From Lucifuga dentata (Eukaryota > Chordata > Actinopteri > Ophidiiformes > Bythitidae): a DNA stretch of 64,000 bases. A program made the translations under genes and the position numbers. A model generated the notes under the pieces. The model saw only the letters and a program-made list of their open reading frames with translations, did not search any database and had not been told where the DNA came from. Positions 51,601 through 58,759 of the stretch are shown piece by piece. The stretch spans positions 84,242 through 148,241 of the forward strand of contig VXCM01002037.1 of NCBI GenBank assembly GCA_014773175.1. Direction: 5' to 3'. Each line of letters opens with the position of its first letter. Position 1 is the first letter of the stretch.

Positions 51601-53557
51601 TGCTCATGTTGTTGCTCTGCATGTAAAANGTCAGTAATGTTGTAGGGGTGTTTTGGGGGAGAGAGATCTGGAGACTGGATCTGAAGTCCAAGTTAAAGGA
51701 ATTATGAAGAAAGAATTATCATTCCATCCTTCAAAGACAAGCAATTCCATCCGGTTTACGAATTATTGATCAAAATTTCATTCTTCAACAGGACAGCAAT
51801 CCAAAACATTCATCAAAATTACGCCAAAATGACATCCATTCAAAAGAGAAGCAAAAGGTTTTGAGAATTCTGTCTTGGCCAGAGAGGATTACTTTGATGA
51901 AACCCAAGTCTGAACCTGAAATGACTTCAAAGTGCTTTTATGTTGACAAATTCTTGGTGAAAACTAATTACTTAAATTTATTTTATTTATTTTTGTCATT
52001 TCCTGTGCAATAAATTGTAAAACAAACAGTGTGTTGTTTTTTTTTTTTTTTTTNTTTTTTTTTTTTTTTTTGTTTTTTTTTTAAATCTGGGGGTGGCCTC
52101 AAACTTCTTCCCTGTAGTGTATATCTTGCAGTTAGTAAAACTTTTAGTTTTTTAGATTGTATACACATAAAATCTCGTTCAAATCACTACAGTAGCCCTA
52201 AATCCTACACCTATGCTCATAATATTCAGTTTTGTTGACTGCTAGAGGTGCTTATTAAACTCTTTCTGAGGCTTTAGTTTTATATGTGGTGTTATGTTAG
52301 ATTGCATATATTGAAACGTGTTTGTCCACACCTTTTACATACAATGGCTGGCCAGATTTTTAGAAACTCCTCTCAATATAATGCAATCAAATTGCCACTA
52401 ACAACAGCCTCAATGATGGCCGTAGAGACAATCAAACTCATTTGATTTCTCATTTTTGACACAGTGTCAACTAGAAAGCACTCAGAGAATGGATACCTGT
52501 CGTTTGAAATATTTAATTTGTTATACCCGTAACGCACAGAGTGACAGAGAATTACTCTAAATGGCAGCCACAGTTTTTTGAGGAAAAAAAACCCTTAAAT
52601 CCTACCTGGAAGCATCAAGGTTTGTACATGAAACTTGATGGCGAAATACCATCACATTTTACAGGATGATTTTGGAGTTAATATGCGCATGTAGCTGCAG
52701 CTGCACAACGACATGCACCGTGTTCCAATGAAAGATAGGTCAAGTCTAACGAATTTTAATTATAGGAGGAAAAAAAAGGATACATCATATGCCAGATCTC
52801 AATCTGGACCAAAAATTAATCGGTTGTTCTTTGACCCATGGTCTGTCTTGCCTCCAGATTTAATCTGTTGTTAACCTCAATCAAAACCTTCTTGGTGGAG
52901 GTAAGAAAACTGCTTCACAAAGGCAGGGTTTGTTGAATATTGAGTTGCATGAGATTAGAGTTGTGCCTACAAACTGGTAACTCAGTGTGTGTATCTATAT
53001 ATCTATATATATATAGATAGATATATATATATAAAAATATGAAGGGAATGATGAATACACTGATCTCTGCAGCTCAACTTTTGCAAAGCCGCAGGCAACA
53101 AGCAGCAACTAATGGATTATTTGCAGCCTTTGTACTTCCCAGTTTTGTGCAACTCACACTTGAGAAGTTGGTTGACAGAAGAATGCTAAACATGTAAACT
53201 GCATTCAAGGATAGAGAGGCAGAGCAGACAAATGAGGAGGGACCGATCAGGTGGGGGATGTGCATAAATACCTCTCAATGAAGTGAGAAAAGAGCAAATG
53301 TTACAAGATTGGTGATCTAGCTGGTTAATAAATTCTTGTTGTGTTTGCGTTGCAGTTTTTTGTTCTGTAGATCAATGAGCTGTGGGCGTATGCAAAACGT
53401 GGCGCCTGCGCTTTACGTCACTCAGACTAACCTCGGATTTCAGCTTTGCTATCTGGTGCTCAACGTCGTCAATGTCCTCTGTGTTCTGCAGACGCTCATA
53501 CGCCATGCTCCGGGTGCCTTTTATCAGATTCAGAGGCAGCACAGACATGCCGTATGC
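20447..53557 (-). CDS. lmbrd1: lmbrd1 C-terminal part, 9 exons
   Basis: Nine minus-strand GT-AG exons (53557-53432, 50749-50597, 43587-43523, 43402-43300, 41115-41011, 39807-39658, 37507-37426, 21079-20988, 20557-20447) join without frame break to 328 codons plus stop. The product is the C-terminal 60% of LMBD1, the multi-pass LMBR1-family membrane protein. With ABCD4 it is needed to export cobalamin (vitamin B12) from lysosomes (cblF in humans; family knowledge). It shows the cytosolic charged helix (DGRPL...ALRPIK), hydrophobic segments GIFFILVALLFTIALF, DYILITVITMYFVF, LLFLCMILLLIVLHTSYVIY and WAFIVAFLIGLVVSCC, one NGT sequon in a luminal loop, and an acidic DDSDISDDE tail. The first roughly 210 residues lie beyond 64000. 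It is tail-to-tail with adgrb3. Confidence 0.96.
20988..21079 (-). CDS. lmbrd1: lmbrd1 exon: DQCTVTRSYLFLHKFWFFS
   Basis: A 92-bp exon, acceptor ...cttttcag, donor GTAAG. It completes a split Asp and encodes QCTVTRSYLFLHKFWFFS then TIYYFGNWAFIV, nearly identical to mammalian LMBD1. A poly-A/N/poly-A run sits only about 20 bases upstream of the acceptor (21096-21131) and forms its pyrimidine tract on the minus strand. Confidence 0.95.
21459..21829 (+). mobile_element. T2-like MITE fragment (subfamily B), host of nested copy
   Basis: Internal part of a subfamily-B copy, from GTTACTGAAAATGG to CACCTGAACATT, with its own ends missing. It is interrupted at the right by the subfamily-A copy starting at 21830. 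Confidence 0.7.
21830..22421 (-). mobile_element. T2-like MITE copy 9 (subfamily A), nested
   Basis: 592 bp, TTAA both ends, reverse orientation, inserted at a TTTAA inside a subfamily-B copy. This order implies subfamily A was active after B had inserted here. Confidence 0.86.
24284..24306. repeat. hairpin, 10-bp stem, 3-nt loop
   Basis: CTCATCTTTA, AAA, TAAAGATGAG. Confidence 0.8.
25911..26352 (-). mobile_element. T2-like MITE copy 10 (subfamily B)
   Basis: 442 bp, degraded target CTAA/TTAG, reverse orientation with internal deletions. Ends read AAGGACCATACC and GGTATGATCCTT. Confidence 0.78.
26802..27384 (+). mobile_element. T2-like MITE copy 11 (subfamily B)
   Basis: 583 bp, TTAA both ends, left end TTAAAAGATCATACCGG, right end GTATGGTCATTTAA. 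Confidence 0.84.
28163..28200. repeat. perfect hairpin, 17-bp stem, 4-nt loop
   Basis: TTTGGACTCACCAGATT, loop CCTT, then its exact reverse complement. Confidence 0.95.
28198..28245. repeat. second hairpin, 22-bp stem, 4-nt loop
   Basis: AAATTTATCAACTCACTAGATT, loop CCTT, then the reverse complement with one mismatch. Shares its core CTCACYAGATTCCTTAATC with the preceding hairpin and abuts it. Confidence 0.95.
28368..28980 (+). mobile_element. T2-like MITE copy 12 (subfamily B)
   Basis: TTAA both ends; contains a poly-T/N/poly-T run near 28704-28742 inside the element, so the 613-bp length is uncertain. Confidence 0.84.
29790..30008 (+). repeat. possible LINE/SINE 3' end with ATT/ATC tail
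   Basis: Ends GAGAAATAAAAATATTATTATT followed by (ATC)n, the sort of tail left by some non-LTR retrotransposons. No coding remnant upstream that I trust. Confidence 0.3.
31330..31920 (+). mobile_element. T2-like MITE copy 13 (subfamily A)
   Basis: 591 bp, TTAAAGGACCATACC to ATATGGTCCTTTAA, forward orientation. Confidence 0.87.
32210..32340. repeat. (GA)n microsatellite, doubled by assembly
   Basis: The same 65-bp TATATACATATGTATA(GA)n unit appears before and after N32275; a single (GA)n locus is likely. Confidence 0.85.
32758..33379 (-). mobile_element. T2-like MITE copy 14 (subfamily B)
   Basis: Left end TTAAAAGACCATACTGG; right end decayed to GGTATGTTTCTTTG. Reverse orientation. Contains an unmerged overlap around N33183, so true length is about 555 bp. 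Confidence 0.78.
33494..34134 (-). mobile_element. T2-like MITE copy 15 (subfamily A)
   Basis: Left end TTAAAGGACCATACC intact; the right end stops after CAAACATGCAAAAT, so the terminal 15-20 bp are lost. Contains an unmerged overlap at N33698. Lies about 115 bp after copy 14. Confidence 0.8.
35065..35101. repeat. perfect hairpin, 16-bp stem, 5-nt loop
   Basis: ATACACACACCTGAAA, loop ATACA, TTTCAGGTGTGTGTAT. Confidence 0.95.
35580..35816 (+). pseudogene. LINE ORF2 C-terminal relic, left piece
   Basis: Plus-strand translation GYIKHMIDLRLKDMDLQRWN then NTYRLFKVNFDFESYLTVL, SPVERIYLS and, after a one-base frame slip, SHNLPVSECRY. The pattern (RLKD...QRW...YR.FK..F..E.YL..L...R..L...S...LPVE..RY) is that of the region before the terminal CCHC of many LINE ORF2 proteins. 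It is interrupted by a TA-flanked element at 35817. Confidence 0.6.
35817..36584. mobile_element. TA-flanked MITE with CGTATATACTCGAGTATAAGCCGA end
   Basis: Left CCGTATATACTCGAGTATAA and right TTATACACAAGTATATACAG (inverse), TA on both sides. CAG/CGG termini with TA suggest a pogo/Tigger-like member of the Tc1-mariner group; I am not sure of the superfamily. The interior has no intact gene, an unmerged overlap (N36257), and a 27-N gap plus 19 G (36496-36541). Confidence 0.6.
36496..36522. other. assembly gap of 27 N
   Basis: The only multi-N gap, directly followed by G x19. The G run is probably a sequencing or assembly artefact; predicted peptides across it should be ignored. Confidence 0.9.
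36585..36944 (+). pseudogene. LINE ORF2 C-terminal relic, right piece and 3' tail
   Basis: Continues the left piece: CSVFNEDRSKLIKRYYRVNP then KFKELMHTSNVQVLFNLVTF, matching the usual '..CP.F...R....YY...P...KF..L....N...L..L..F' end of LINE ORF2. It ends in AATAAATACTACA and an A/AAT-rich tail. 5'-truncated and dead. Confidence 0.6.
37426..37507 (-). CDS. lmbrd1: lmbrd1 exon: luminal loop with NGT sequon
   Basis: An 82-bp exon encoding SQMPSEGPTSGNGTVATTK then ICDADAPE, ending one base into the Asp codon finished by the next exon. The DADAPED...QCTV junction is the LMBD1 signature; the loop before it is variable in length and glycosylation sites between species. Its short length and low conservation would make it easy to miss. 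Confidence 0.9.
38565..38628. repeat. (GT)n-(GA)n compound microsatellite
   Basis: GTGTGT... followed by GAGAGA... with one N at 38617. Confidence 0.9.
39081..39157. repeat. long poly(A) tract with N
   Basis: About 75 A with an N at 39139. Length unreliable. Confidence 0.85.
39254..39302. repeat. (AT)n-(GT)n microsatellite
   Basis: Alternating AT then GT, about 49 bp, in an lmbrd1 intron. Confidence 0.92.
39658..39807 (-). CDS. lmbrd1: lmbrd1 exon: LYKIRPKRTRPQALLFLCMI
   Basis: A 150-bp, 50-codon phase-0 exon, acceptor ...ttttttgtag, donor GTGAGG. It encodes LYKIRPKRTRPQALLFLCMI, a membrane span (LLLIVLHTSYVIYS) and LAPQYVMYGSQKYLLQ. RPQALLFLCMILLLI and APQYVMYGSQ are highly conserved LMBD1 blocks. 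Confidence 0.96.
40103..40696 (+). mobile_element. T2-like MITE copy 16 (subfamily A)
   Basis: 594 bp, TTAA both ends, inside an lmbrd1 intron. Near 40189-40220 the usual CAAAGCATACTACTGG is replaced by a hairpin (see findings). Confidence 0.85.
41011..41115 (-). CDS. lmbrd1: lmbrd1 exon: VFPLDYILITVITMYFVFTS
   Basis: A 105-bp, 35-codon phase-0 exon, acceptor ...ggtgtcacag, donor GTAGGC. It encodes VFPLDYILITVITMYFVF then TSMAGIRNMGIWFFWIR, a transmembrane segment plus the MAGIRN-GIWFFWIR motif of the LMBR1 family. Confidence 0.96.
41116..43299 (-). other. lmbrd1 intron, 2.2 kb
   Basis: Contains MITE copy 17; 41720-43290 holds nothing I recognise. Confidence 0.6.
41250..41708 (+). mobile_element. 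T2-like MITE copy 17 (subfamily A, 3' half deleted)
   Basis: TTAAGGGACCATACC left, GGTATGGCCCTTTAA right. After 'cccaaaagacc' it jumps directly to the right terminal repeat, losing about 190 bp. Contains an unmerged overlap at N41455. It begins about 135 bp upstream of an lmbrd1 exon. Confidence 0.84.
43300..43402 (-). CDS. lmbrd1: lmbrd1 exon: LDKALHSAGISSGFIIFG
   Basis: A 103-bp exon, acceptor ...gtgttccag, donor GTGAG. It completes a split Asn and encodes LDKALHSAGISSGFIIFG then TNLTNPLNELLLALQP. NLT is a possible N-glycosylation site. Matches the mammalian NLDKALHSAGIDSGFIIFG block. Confidence 0.95.
43523..43587 (-). CDS. lmbrd1: lmbrd1 exon: membrane span GIFFILVALLFTIALFIS
   Basis: A 65-bp exon, acceptor ...ccgtgtag, donor GTAAGT, only 120 bases from the next exon. 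It encodes VLLGIFFILVALLFTIALFI plus S and two bases of Asn. Corresponds to the VWGIFFILVALLFVISLFLS span of mammalian LMBD1. Confidence 0.94.
44364..44595. mobile_element. short Tc1-type MITE (same family as 51277-52119)
   Basis: Flanked by TA. Left ...AGGCCAAAAGTCTGAGGC, right ...TCTCAAACTTCTGACCTGTAGTG. It shares the subterminal 'tttttgtcatttcctgtg' and 'aataaattgtaaaacaaa' with the longer element. Two N's in homopolymers. Confidence 0.65.
45565..45597. repeat. hairpin, 12-bp stem, 9-nt loop
   Basis: CATCATCTTTTA, loop of nine, TAAAAGATGATG. Confidence 0.85.
45750..46520 (+). repeat. A-poor, G/C/T-rich unknown repeat
   Basis: The plus strand is strongly depleted in A over about 700 bases, which leaves all three plus frames open (186-238 codons) without any recognisable domain. 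Three N's; 46194-46322 is an unmerged overlap, and 45872-45985 a near-duplicate pair. Possibly the 3' UTR of a retrotransposon; unidentified. Confidence 0.4.
46765..46813. repeat. (AT)n-(AC)n microsatellite
   Basis: Alternating AT then AC, about 49 bp. Confidence 0.92.
47610..47700 (+). pseudogene. possible BED-finger (hAT/ZBED) remnant
   Basis: Translation SGNMSNMMTHLCRQHPGVLF resembles the second half of a BED zinc finger (GN.SN...HL...HP). A stop codon precedes it and the Cys pair is not convincing. Very short. Confidence 0.3.
48253..48490 (+). repeat. older dispersed repeat, unoccupied copy
   Basis: Relative of 11363-12190 without the MITE; it reads straight through the insertion point with a single TTGA. 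Confidence 0.6.
48643..48686. repeat. (CA)n microsatellite
   Basis: About 22 CA units. Confidence 0.92.
49515..50378. mobile_element. Tc1-type non-autonomous element
   Basis: TA-flanked. Left CACTACCACTCAAAAGTTTG, right CTAAACTTTTGAGCAGTAGAG (about 17 of 20 inverted match). No transposase recognised inside; AT-rich with a T22-class run. Confidence 0.6.
50597..50749 (-). CDS. lmbrd1: lmbrd1 exon: cytosolic charged helix
   Basis: A 153-bp, 51-codon phase-0 exon, acceptor ...ttttttgtcag, donor GTGAG. It encodes CKDGRPLSSKDRRNLQELEG, KLQLLHRRGTHLEIAERTCC and TKMGSALRPIK. This is the charged, probably coiled-coil cytosolic loop; it is more divergent than the membrane exons but anchored by DGRPL, HLE and ALRP. 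Confidence 0.94.
50750..53431 (-). other. lmbrd1 intron, 2.7 kb
   Basis: Contains the 843-bp Tc1 element; 52250-53430 holds nothing recognised apart from AT-rich simple sequence near 52990-53030. Confidence 0.6.
51277..52119 (+). mobile_element. Tc1-type element with transposase remnant
   Basis: TA target, ends CACTACAGGCCAGAAGTTTG and CAAACTTCTTCCCTGTAGTG. Plus-strand remnant QQDSNPKHSSKLRQNDIH then KVLRILSWPE corresponds to the Tc1 block '.QDNDPKHTSK...L......WPAQSPD', including the second catalytic Asp region; stops and frame breaks elsewhere. N at 51629 and 52054. Confidence 0.72.
53432..53557 (-). CDS. lmbrd1: lmbrd1 exon: AYGMSVLPLNLIKGTRS
   Basis: A 126-bp, 42-codon phase-0 exon, acceptor ...tctttcag, donor GTTAGT. 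It encodes AYGMSVLPLNLIKGTRSMAY then ERLQNTEDIDDVEHQIAKLK. The YGMS-LPLNLIKGTRS block is a landmark of LMBR1-family proteins. No earlier exon is seen in the 10.4 kb upstream on this strand. Confidence 0.95.
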
Positions 53558-53641
53558 CTGAAAGACAGAGGAAAAGTGCCATTAAAAATCACATAATACA
53601 GTCAGAGTGAGATGGTACATATGGCATGTGCATCCATCCAT

Positions 53642-53646
<5 letters not shown>

Positions 53647-53675
<29 letters not shown>
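53647..53675. repeat. (CA)n microsatellite next to lmbrd1 exon
   Basis: About 14 CA units, 90 bases upstream (minus-strand sense) of the exon at 53557. Confidence 0.9.
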
Positions 53676-53677
<2 letters not shown>

Positions 53678-55896
53678 CTGCCTGATGACAAACCATCACA
53701 ATTTGGAACACATGACAAAAGTTAAATGAGAATAAACAAACCCACACATACAGCAAATCATAGCTCCTCGCCTCTCAGGCTATGTCATTTGTGGTAGGGG
53801 GAAAAAAAAAAAAATTAAAATGGTGGAATCTATAATTGTGCTGAGGTTTATTGGCGAATTTGCTGCAACCATTTTGTGTGGATATCAATGGCTCATATCT
53901 CCCTGATTCAATTTACAGCTTAACAGTGCCCCCGTGTGACAGCAACACCCTGCAACCCAGACCAGCTTCTTTAACAGAGGAATGGAGGGATTTTTTTTTT
54001 TTTTTTTAAAGTCTGAACATCTAGATGCCATAAATGTCAACAAATATTGAAGATCAACCTTACATTTAAATCGATACACATCAACACTAATTGCTTCCTG
54101 TTAGAAATGAACACATAAAAGATGATAGCACACAAAAAAGAAATAGATACCAATGGATTTAAGAGACAAAAGAAAGGGTGAGAGCATGCATACAATATGT
54201 GCACAAAATTCAAAAGGCGCATTCAGATATCGAGGACTTGAGTCTCTGCCAGACACAATACGGGATGTCAGAGCTTTAATTAAAAATGAGGAACATCTCT
54301 AATACCAGGAAACAGGCCAATCAATATGAGATGAAAATAAAAGCAGTAGACCAGTGCTCTTTTGCTCTCCCGGTGCTGTCTTGCTTTTACCAAATTGGAA
54401 CGGCGCCATTTAAAGGGTTCATAATAAAACAAAGGGGCCTTCTGTGCAAAGATGCATTCAGCCCTGTCAAAAGATGCTGCCCTCTTTCTTCTCTTTTTCA
54501 AGTGGAGAAATGTCAGAGCCTGTTTTTTTTCTTTTCTAAAACAACTTTTACTAGTTTCAGAGTGTTAGGTAGCGTTAAGAGGGTCGCATGGGATACTAAG
54601 TCAGGCTCGACTATTATTAGTCTCTGCTGTGGATCTCTGCTACGGGCGAATGTCGCCTCCTGCAATGAATCATGGAGCTCTTAAGGCCGGAGCATGTCCC
54701 GAATATCAAACACACTCATAAAAGGAAAACCTGTCCCAGATCCCAAGAGAAACATTTCCCCTCCCCTCCAATGTTCAAATACACAGGAGAAATAGAAAAC
54801 AAAACACAGGTGTTCCACTCCCCCACTACGCTACAACATACCTGTGCCACATAGTTCACACATAATCATGTGTGCTCATTAAAGCTGATGTAAAACCACT
54901 GTGGTCAGTAATAACCAGAAATATATGGAGTGTGTATGCGTGTGTGGACTTACCGGCTGGAATCATTCAGGGAGTCATGTGACTGGGTGCTACGTGGGAG
55001 GAGGGAGAACTAGGTGGACATTGGGTTCCCAACACAAGCCTCCTCTTTGTTGCTCTTTCTACTTGTGATAGTAGAGCCAAAAGGGGGGAGCGAGAGGAGG
55101 TCACCCCTCCCCCACCCCACACACACATTTTCAACACCACTACCTAAAGAGACCAATCCAATATATAACCCAGCTAAACTCTCAGGATAAAAATGCTTTA
55201 ATACAACTAAATTGGGATATGCAGGCAAAGGCAAGGCTATTCAAATTACAAAACTTGAAATACACACACAAACACACATACTCCCAAAAATCCTGCAAGC
55301 TTGGCAGCACCGCTCCATAAATTACTTTCATAACGCCGTTTGATGGACAAGTCGATTTAGAAAAAAGCTTTGTACAAGCTCCAGGCTGATTTAGATCAGT
55401 CCTGGTAGTAAGTCTGCTAATGTCAAATCTTGGCGTGTAACAGTTCATTCACAGGCATTAGCAAAAATTAACACAAACTGCTTTGATTTGAATTCATTCC
55501 CATTCTTTTAAAAAAAAAAAAAANAAAAAAAAAAAACAGTGTTATATTTTTCAGAAATGCTTCTCAGAAACTCTTCATTTTTGCTGCAGTCACAGTTTGG
55601 ATCAATATTGAGTATTACAATGACAAAGAGTAGCAATACTTCCTGTCAGTGAAACTCTCACTTGGCTCTATGGGATACATGTTTTTTTTTTAAAAATATG
55701 ATTATATATATATATATATATATTATAATGATTTTAAAAGATTAAAAGCCATATCGTCTCATTGTACAGCTAAAATAATACTGTGAGGAACAGTAACTGA
55801 GTACTAATTTTTACTTTTTCACTGAAAAAGTTATTTGTCTGCTTCCTCCCTTGCTCACAGCATGTTAAAGAAATGTGTGCATGCAAATACAAACAA

Positions 55897-55900
<4 letters not shown>

Positions 55901-55937
<37 letters not shown>
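55901..55937. repeat. (AG)n microsatellite
   Basis: About 18 AG units. Confidence 0.92.
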
Positions 55938-55939
<2 letters not shown>

Positions 55940-56696
55940 AGAGGCTGGGACACATGAATTCTACTCTGGCTACGTGCCAACAAATCAATCAAAAAATTAT
56001 TCTTACAGGAAGAGACTCTATCCACCCTCAGAAACCTTCAGTCGGTATTGTGAGATTCCTTTGGATTTTGTAAAATTTATCTCGTGTGTCGTTCAGTTCA
56101 TCTGGTGTTGCTGCTGCTTGACAGAGCACTCAGCTGTTATGTCAAAACTCTTTATCACCGAATGAGAGCAAACACACGGAGCTGCAGCGATGGCGACTAC
56201 TCTGCTTTGTAAACGGAGTGGTTTTATGTCGGATGTCGTACATAATGTGTTCCATTCCATTCAGCCAAGCGGGATCAAATGTAAGCTTGTTTAATTCATA
56301 CTCTCTCTCCCACATATGTACTCACTTATACACACGCACTTTTGCAGATGCCCACATATGCATAAAAACACCGTCTCCCTCTCTTTTACCCAGTAATGTA
56401 CTGNCACTTTTGCAGATGCCCACATATGCATAAAAACACCGTCTCCCTCTCTTTTACCCAGTAATGTACTGTTATGAGGCCACAAATTTTATGCCTGTGA
56501 AAGCTTAAAAGATATTTTAGAGATTTGTTTTTTAGAAATTANACTTTTGCAGATGCCCACATATGCATAAAAACACCGTCTCCCTCTCTTTTACCCAGTA
56601 ATGTACTGAGGCCACAAATTTTATGCCTGTGAAAGCTTAAAAGATATTTTAGAGATTTGTTTTTTAGAAATTATTATTATTAAGAGAGATTGTGAT

Positions 56697-57019
56697 TAAA
56701 CAATATATATAAATTTTTACAAATTTTCAAAGAAAACCCAGAAATCATAAGCATATACAGACAAAACAAAAAAAACAAGTCACACACACAAAAAAAAAAA
56801 AACATATTGACTGCAGGCATGACAGCACATTAAACGTATTAACATATAAAATATATGAAATCATTTTCTGTTGGCAATAAGATTGAGCAAGGGATTCCAA
56901 ATTTTCAAAAAAAGGTCTTCTTTCCCTGAAGTTTGAAGTATAATCTGTTTGTAGCTGCACATATTTGACAAGTTCAATCCATTGTTGAATTGATAATGGT
57001 ATAACCGACTTCCATTGTC
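56697..57019 (-). mobile_element. 5'-truncated LINE fragment with target duplication
   Basis: Minus-strand translation near 57010-56860 reads SVIPLSIQQWIELVKYVQ then LQTDYTSNFRERRPFFENLE, resembling the W...(L/I)..W........ER........F...W..F extreme C-terminus of fish LINE ORF2. The unit sits between two copies of TTAGAAATTATTATTA...GAGAGATTGTGAT (56664-56696, 57020-57049), which differ by one ATT. Confidence 0.55.
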
Positions 57020-57352
57020 TTAGAAATTATTATTAAGAGAGATTGTGATAAAAAAAGAATAATTATTATTTTATTCCACATTTGCATGGAGGCTCAGAAG
57101 ATATTTACCAGGAAAATGCTAAACACACCACAAATAATTGTTAAAGTTGAATTTGAAAGTATATTAACATTTTAATGATGGTTAATTTGATATTATAATG
57201 ACATTAGAATATTAGTTACCTTGATATTTTTGGATTTTTTTTTTTTTTTTTTTTTGGTATTTGTGACAATCCTAATGCACATGGACAAACCTCTTATTGG
57301 GTTTCTCTAACAGAAATCTGAAGAAATCCGGTGTCTCTTAATCCCTGACCCC

Positions 57353-57357
<5 letters not shown>

Positions 57358-57398
<41 letters not shown>
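57358..57398. repeat. poly(A) tract
   Basis: About 41 A between near-repeats 'aatccctgacccccttt' and 'aatccctaacccccata', suggesting a small duplication around the tract. Confidence 0.8.
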
Positions 57399-57400
<2 letters not shown>

Positions 57401-58721
57401 AATCCCTAACCCCCATATGGAAACAAGTTTTATCATTTAGTTGTCAGCTACAGAGGCGGAATGGCATTCTGTTGGAATGCCACCAATCTATCCAAACAGT
57501 TGTGGAGCTGACGCAGCAATTCCACTCATCCTGCTAAAGTCAGACGACAGCTACACCTACAAACACAGCTACCGTTAGCGTGGTTACCTAGTTTGATTAG
57601 ACACTTTGTGGCAACAACACCTCAAAGGCTGAGCAGAATGAGGCTTAAGTATCAAAGAAGAGAATGCTGAGAGGACGGCAGAGCCTACGTCCATGTTATC
57701 TAGTCACAGATAAGGTGGTGGCGGTTGATGAGACGCTAGTGGTGATAAATAAGAGGTTGGTGGGGGCTTTTGCTTGTTGTTCTGCAGGGTGGGCTGCCCA
57801 TTCTGCAAGTTAAGCTGCTGATTGGCAGAGTTTCGTGTATTTGAGCTGATAACCTGCTGGACTGGCAAATGACTTACAGCACCCTCCACATAGATCGACA
57901 ACCTTGGGAAATAAAAACAAAATGAGCTGTGAAAAATGTAAAAAAAAAAAACTCTTATCCTCTTGATCTTTCATTGAAAATATTAATGTTACTTTAAAGT
58001 AAAATCACTGAAAGGAAAAAAGAAATTTTTATCATAAAACAAATATTTTTCTTAGTCAGCCTGATGGCATCTGATCATAGTTTTTGTAGACTTTCTGACT
58101 CCAAAACCCAGCTAACATCTGCAATTCTCTAGCTGTGATGCTTGGAGATTGTTTGGCCACTCGAACCATCATCTTCACTGTGCGTGGGGTCAATACATAC
58201 ACACAGCCTCTTCCAGGCAGATTGAGAAATTATTTGTTTCATGGTAAGAATTTCCTTTTCCTTTCAAGTATTTTACTTTAGTGAAAGGTTATAGTTTTGC
58301 TAATACTTTGAATGAACGATCAAGAGACAAACACAAAGACTTTTTTTTTTTTTTTTTCNCCCCCCCCCACAGCCCGTTTTGCTTTTATTCACCAAGGCTG
58401 CCAATATTTGTGGAGGGTACTGTAGCACATCATTTGGTATTTCTTGGCCGGTTACCAAGTTTCCACAGCTGGCAAATCAGAACATAAGCTATTTAAAGCA
58501 CCTTCTTTAGTACTGTATTGTTATATGTAGTATACTTCTTAGACTGCATGCATGCACAAGGATATCTTGACTATTCTATTATACATTAGGTATATATTTA
58601 CATATATTAAATATATTTTGAATTGTCAAAATATTTGTGAGTGTGTATGTTCTCAACAGTGCACCACAAATAAATAATATATAGAAATATATATGCCAAC
58701 TACGGAAAGCCAGAGGCAAGC

Positions 58722-58759
58722 CAAGTCACTGGCTCATGTTTACATGAGCCAGTGACTTG
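58722..58759. repeat. perfect hairpin, 17-bp stem, 4-nt loop
   Basis: CAAGTCACTGGCTCATG, loop TTTA, CATGAGCCAGTGACTTG. Confidence 0.95.
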
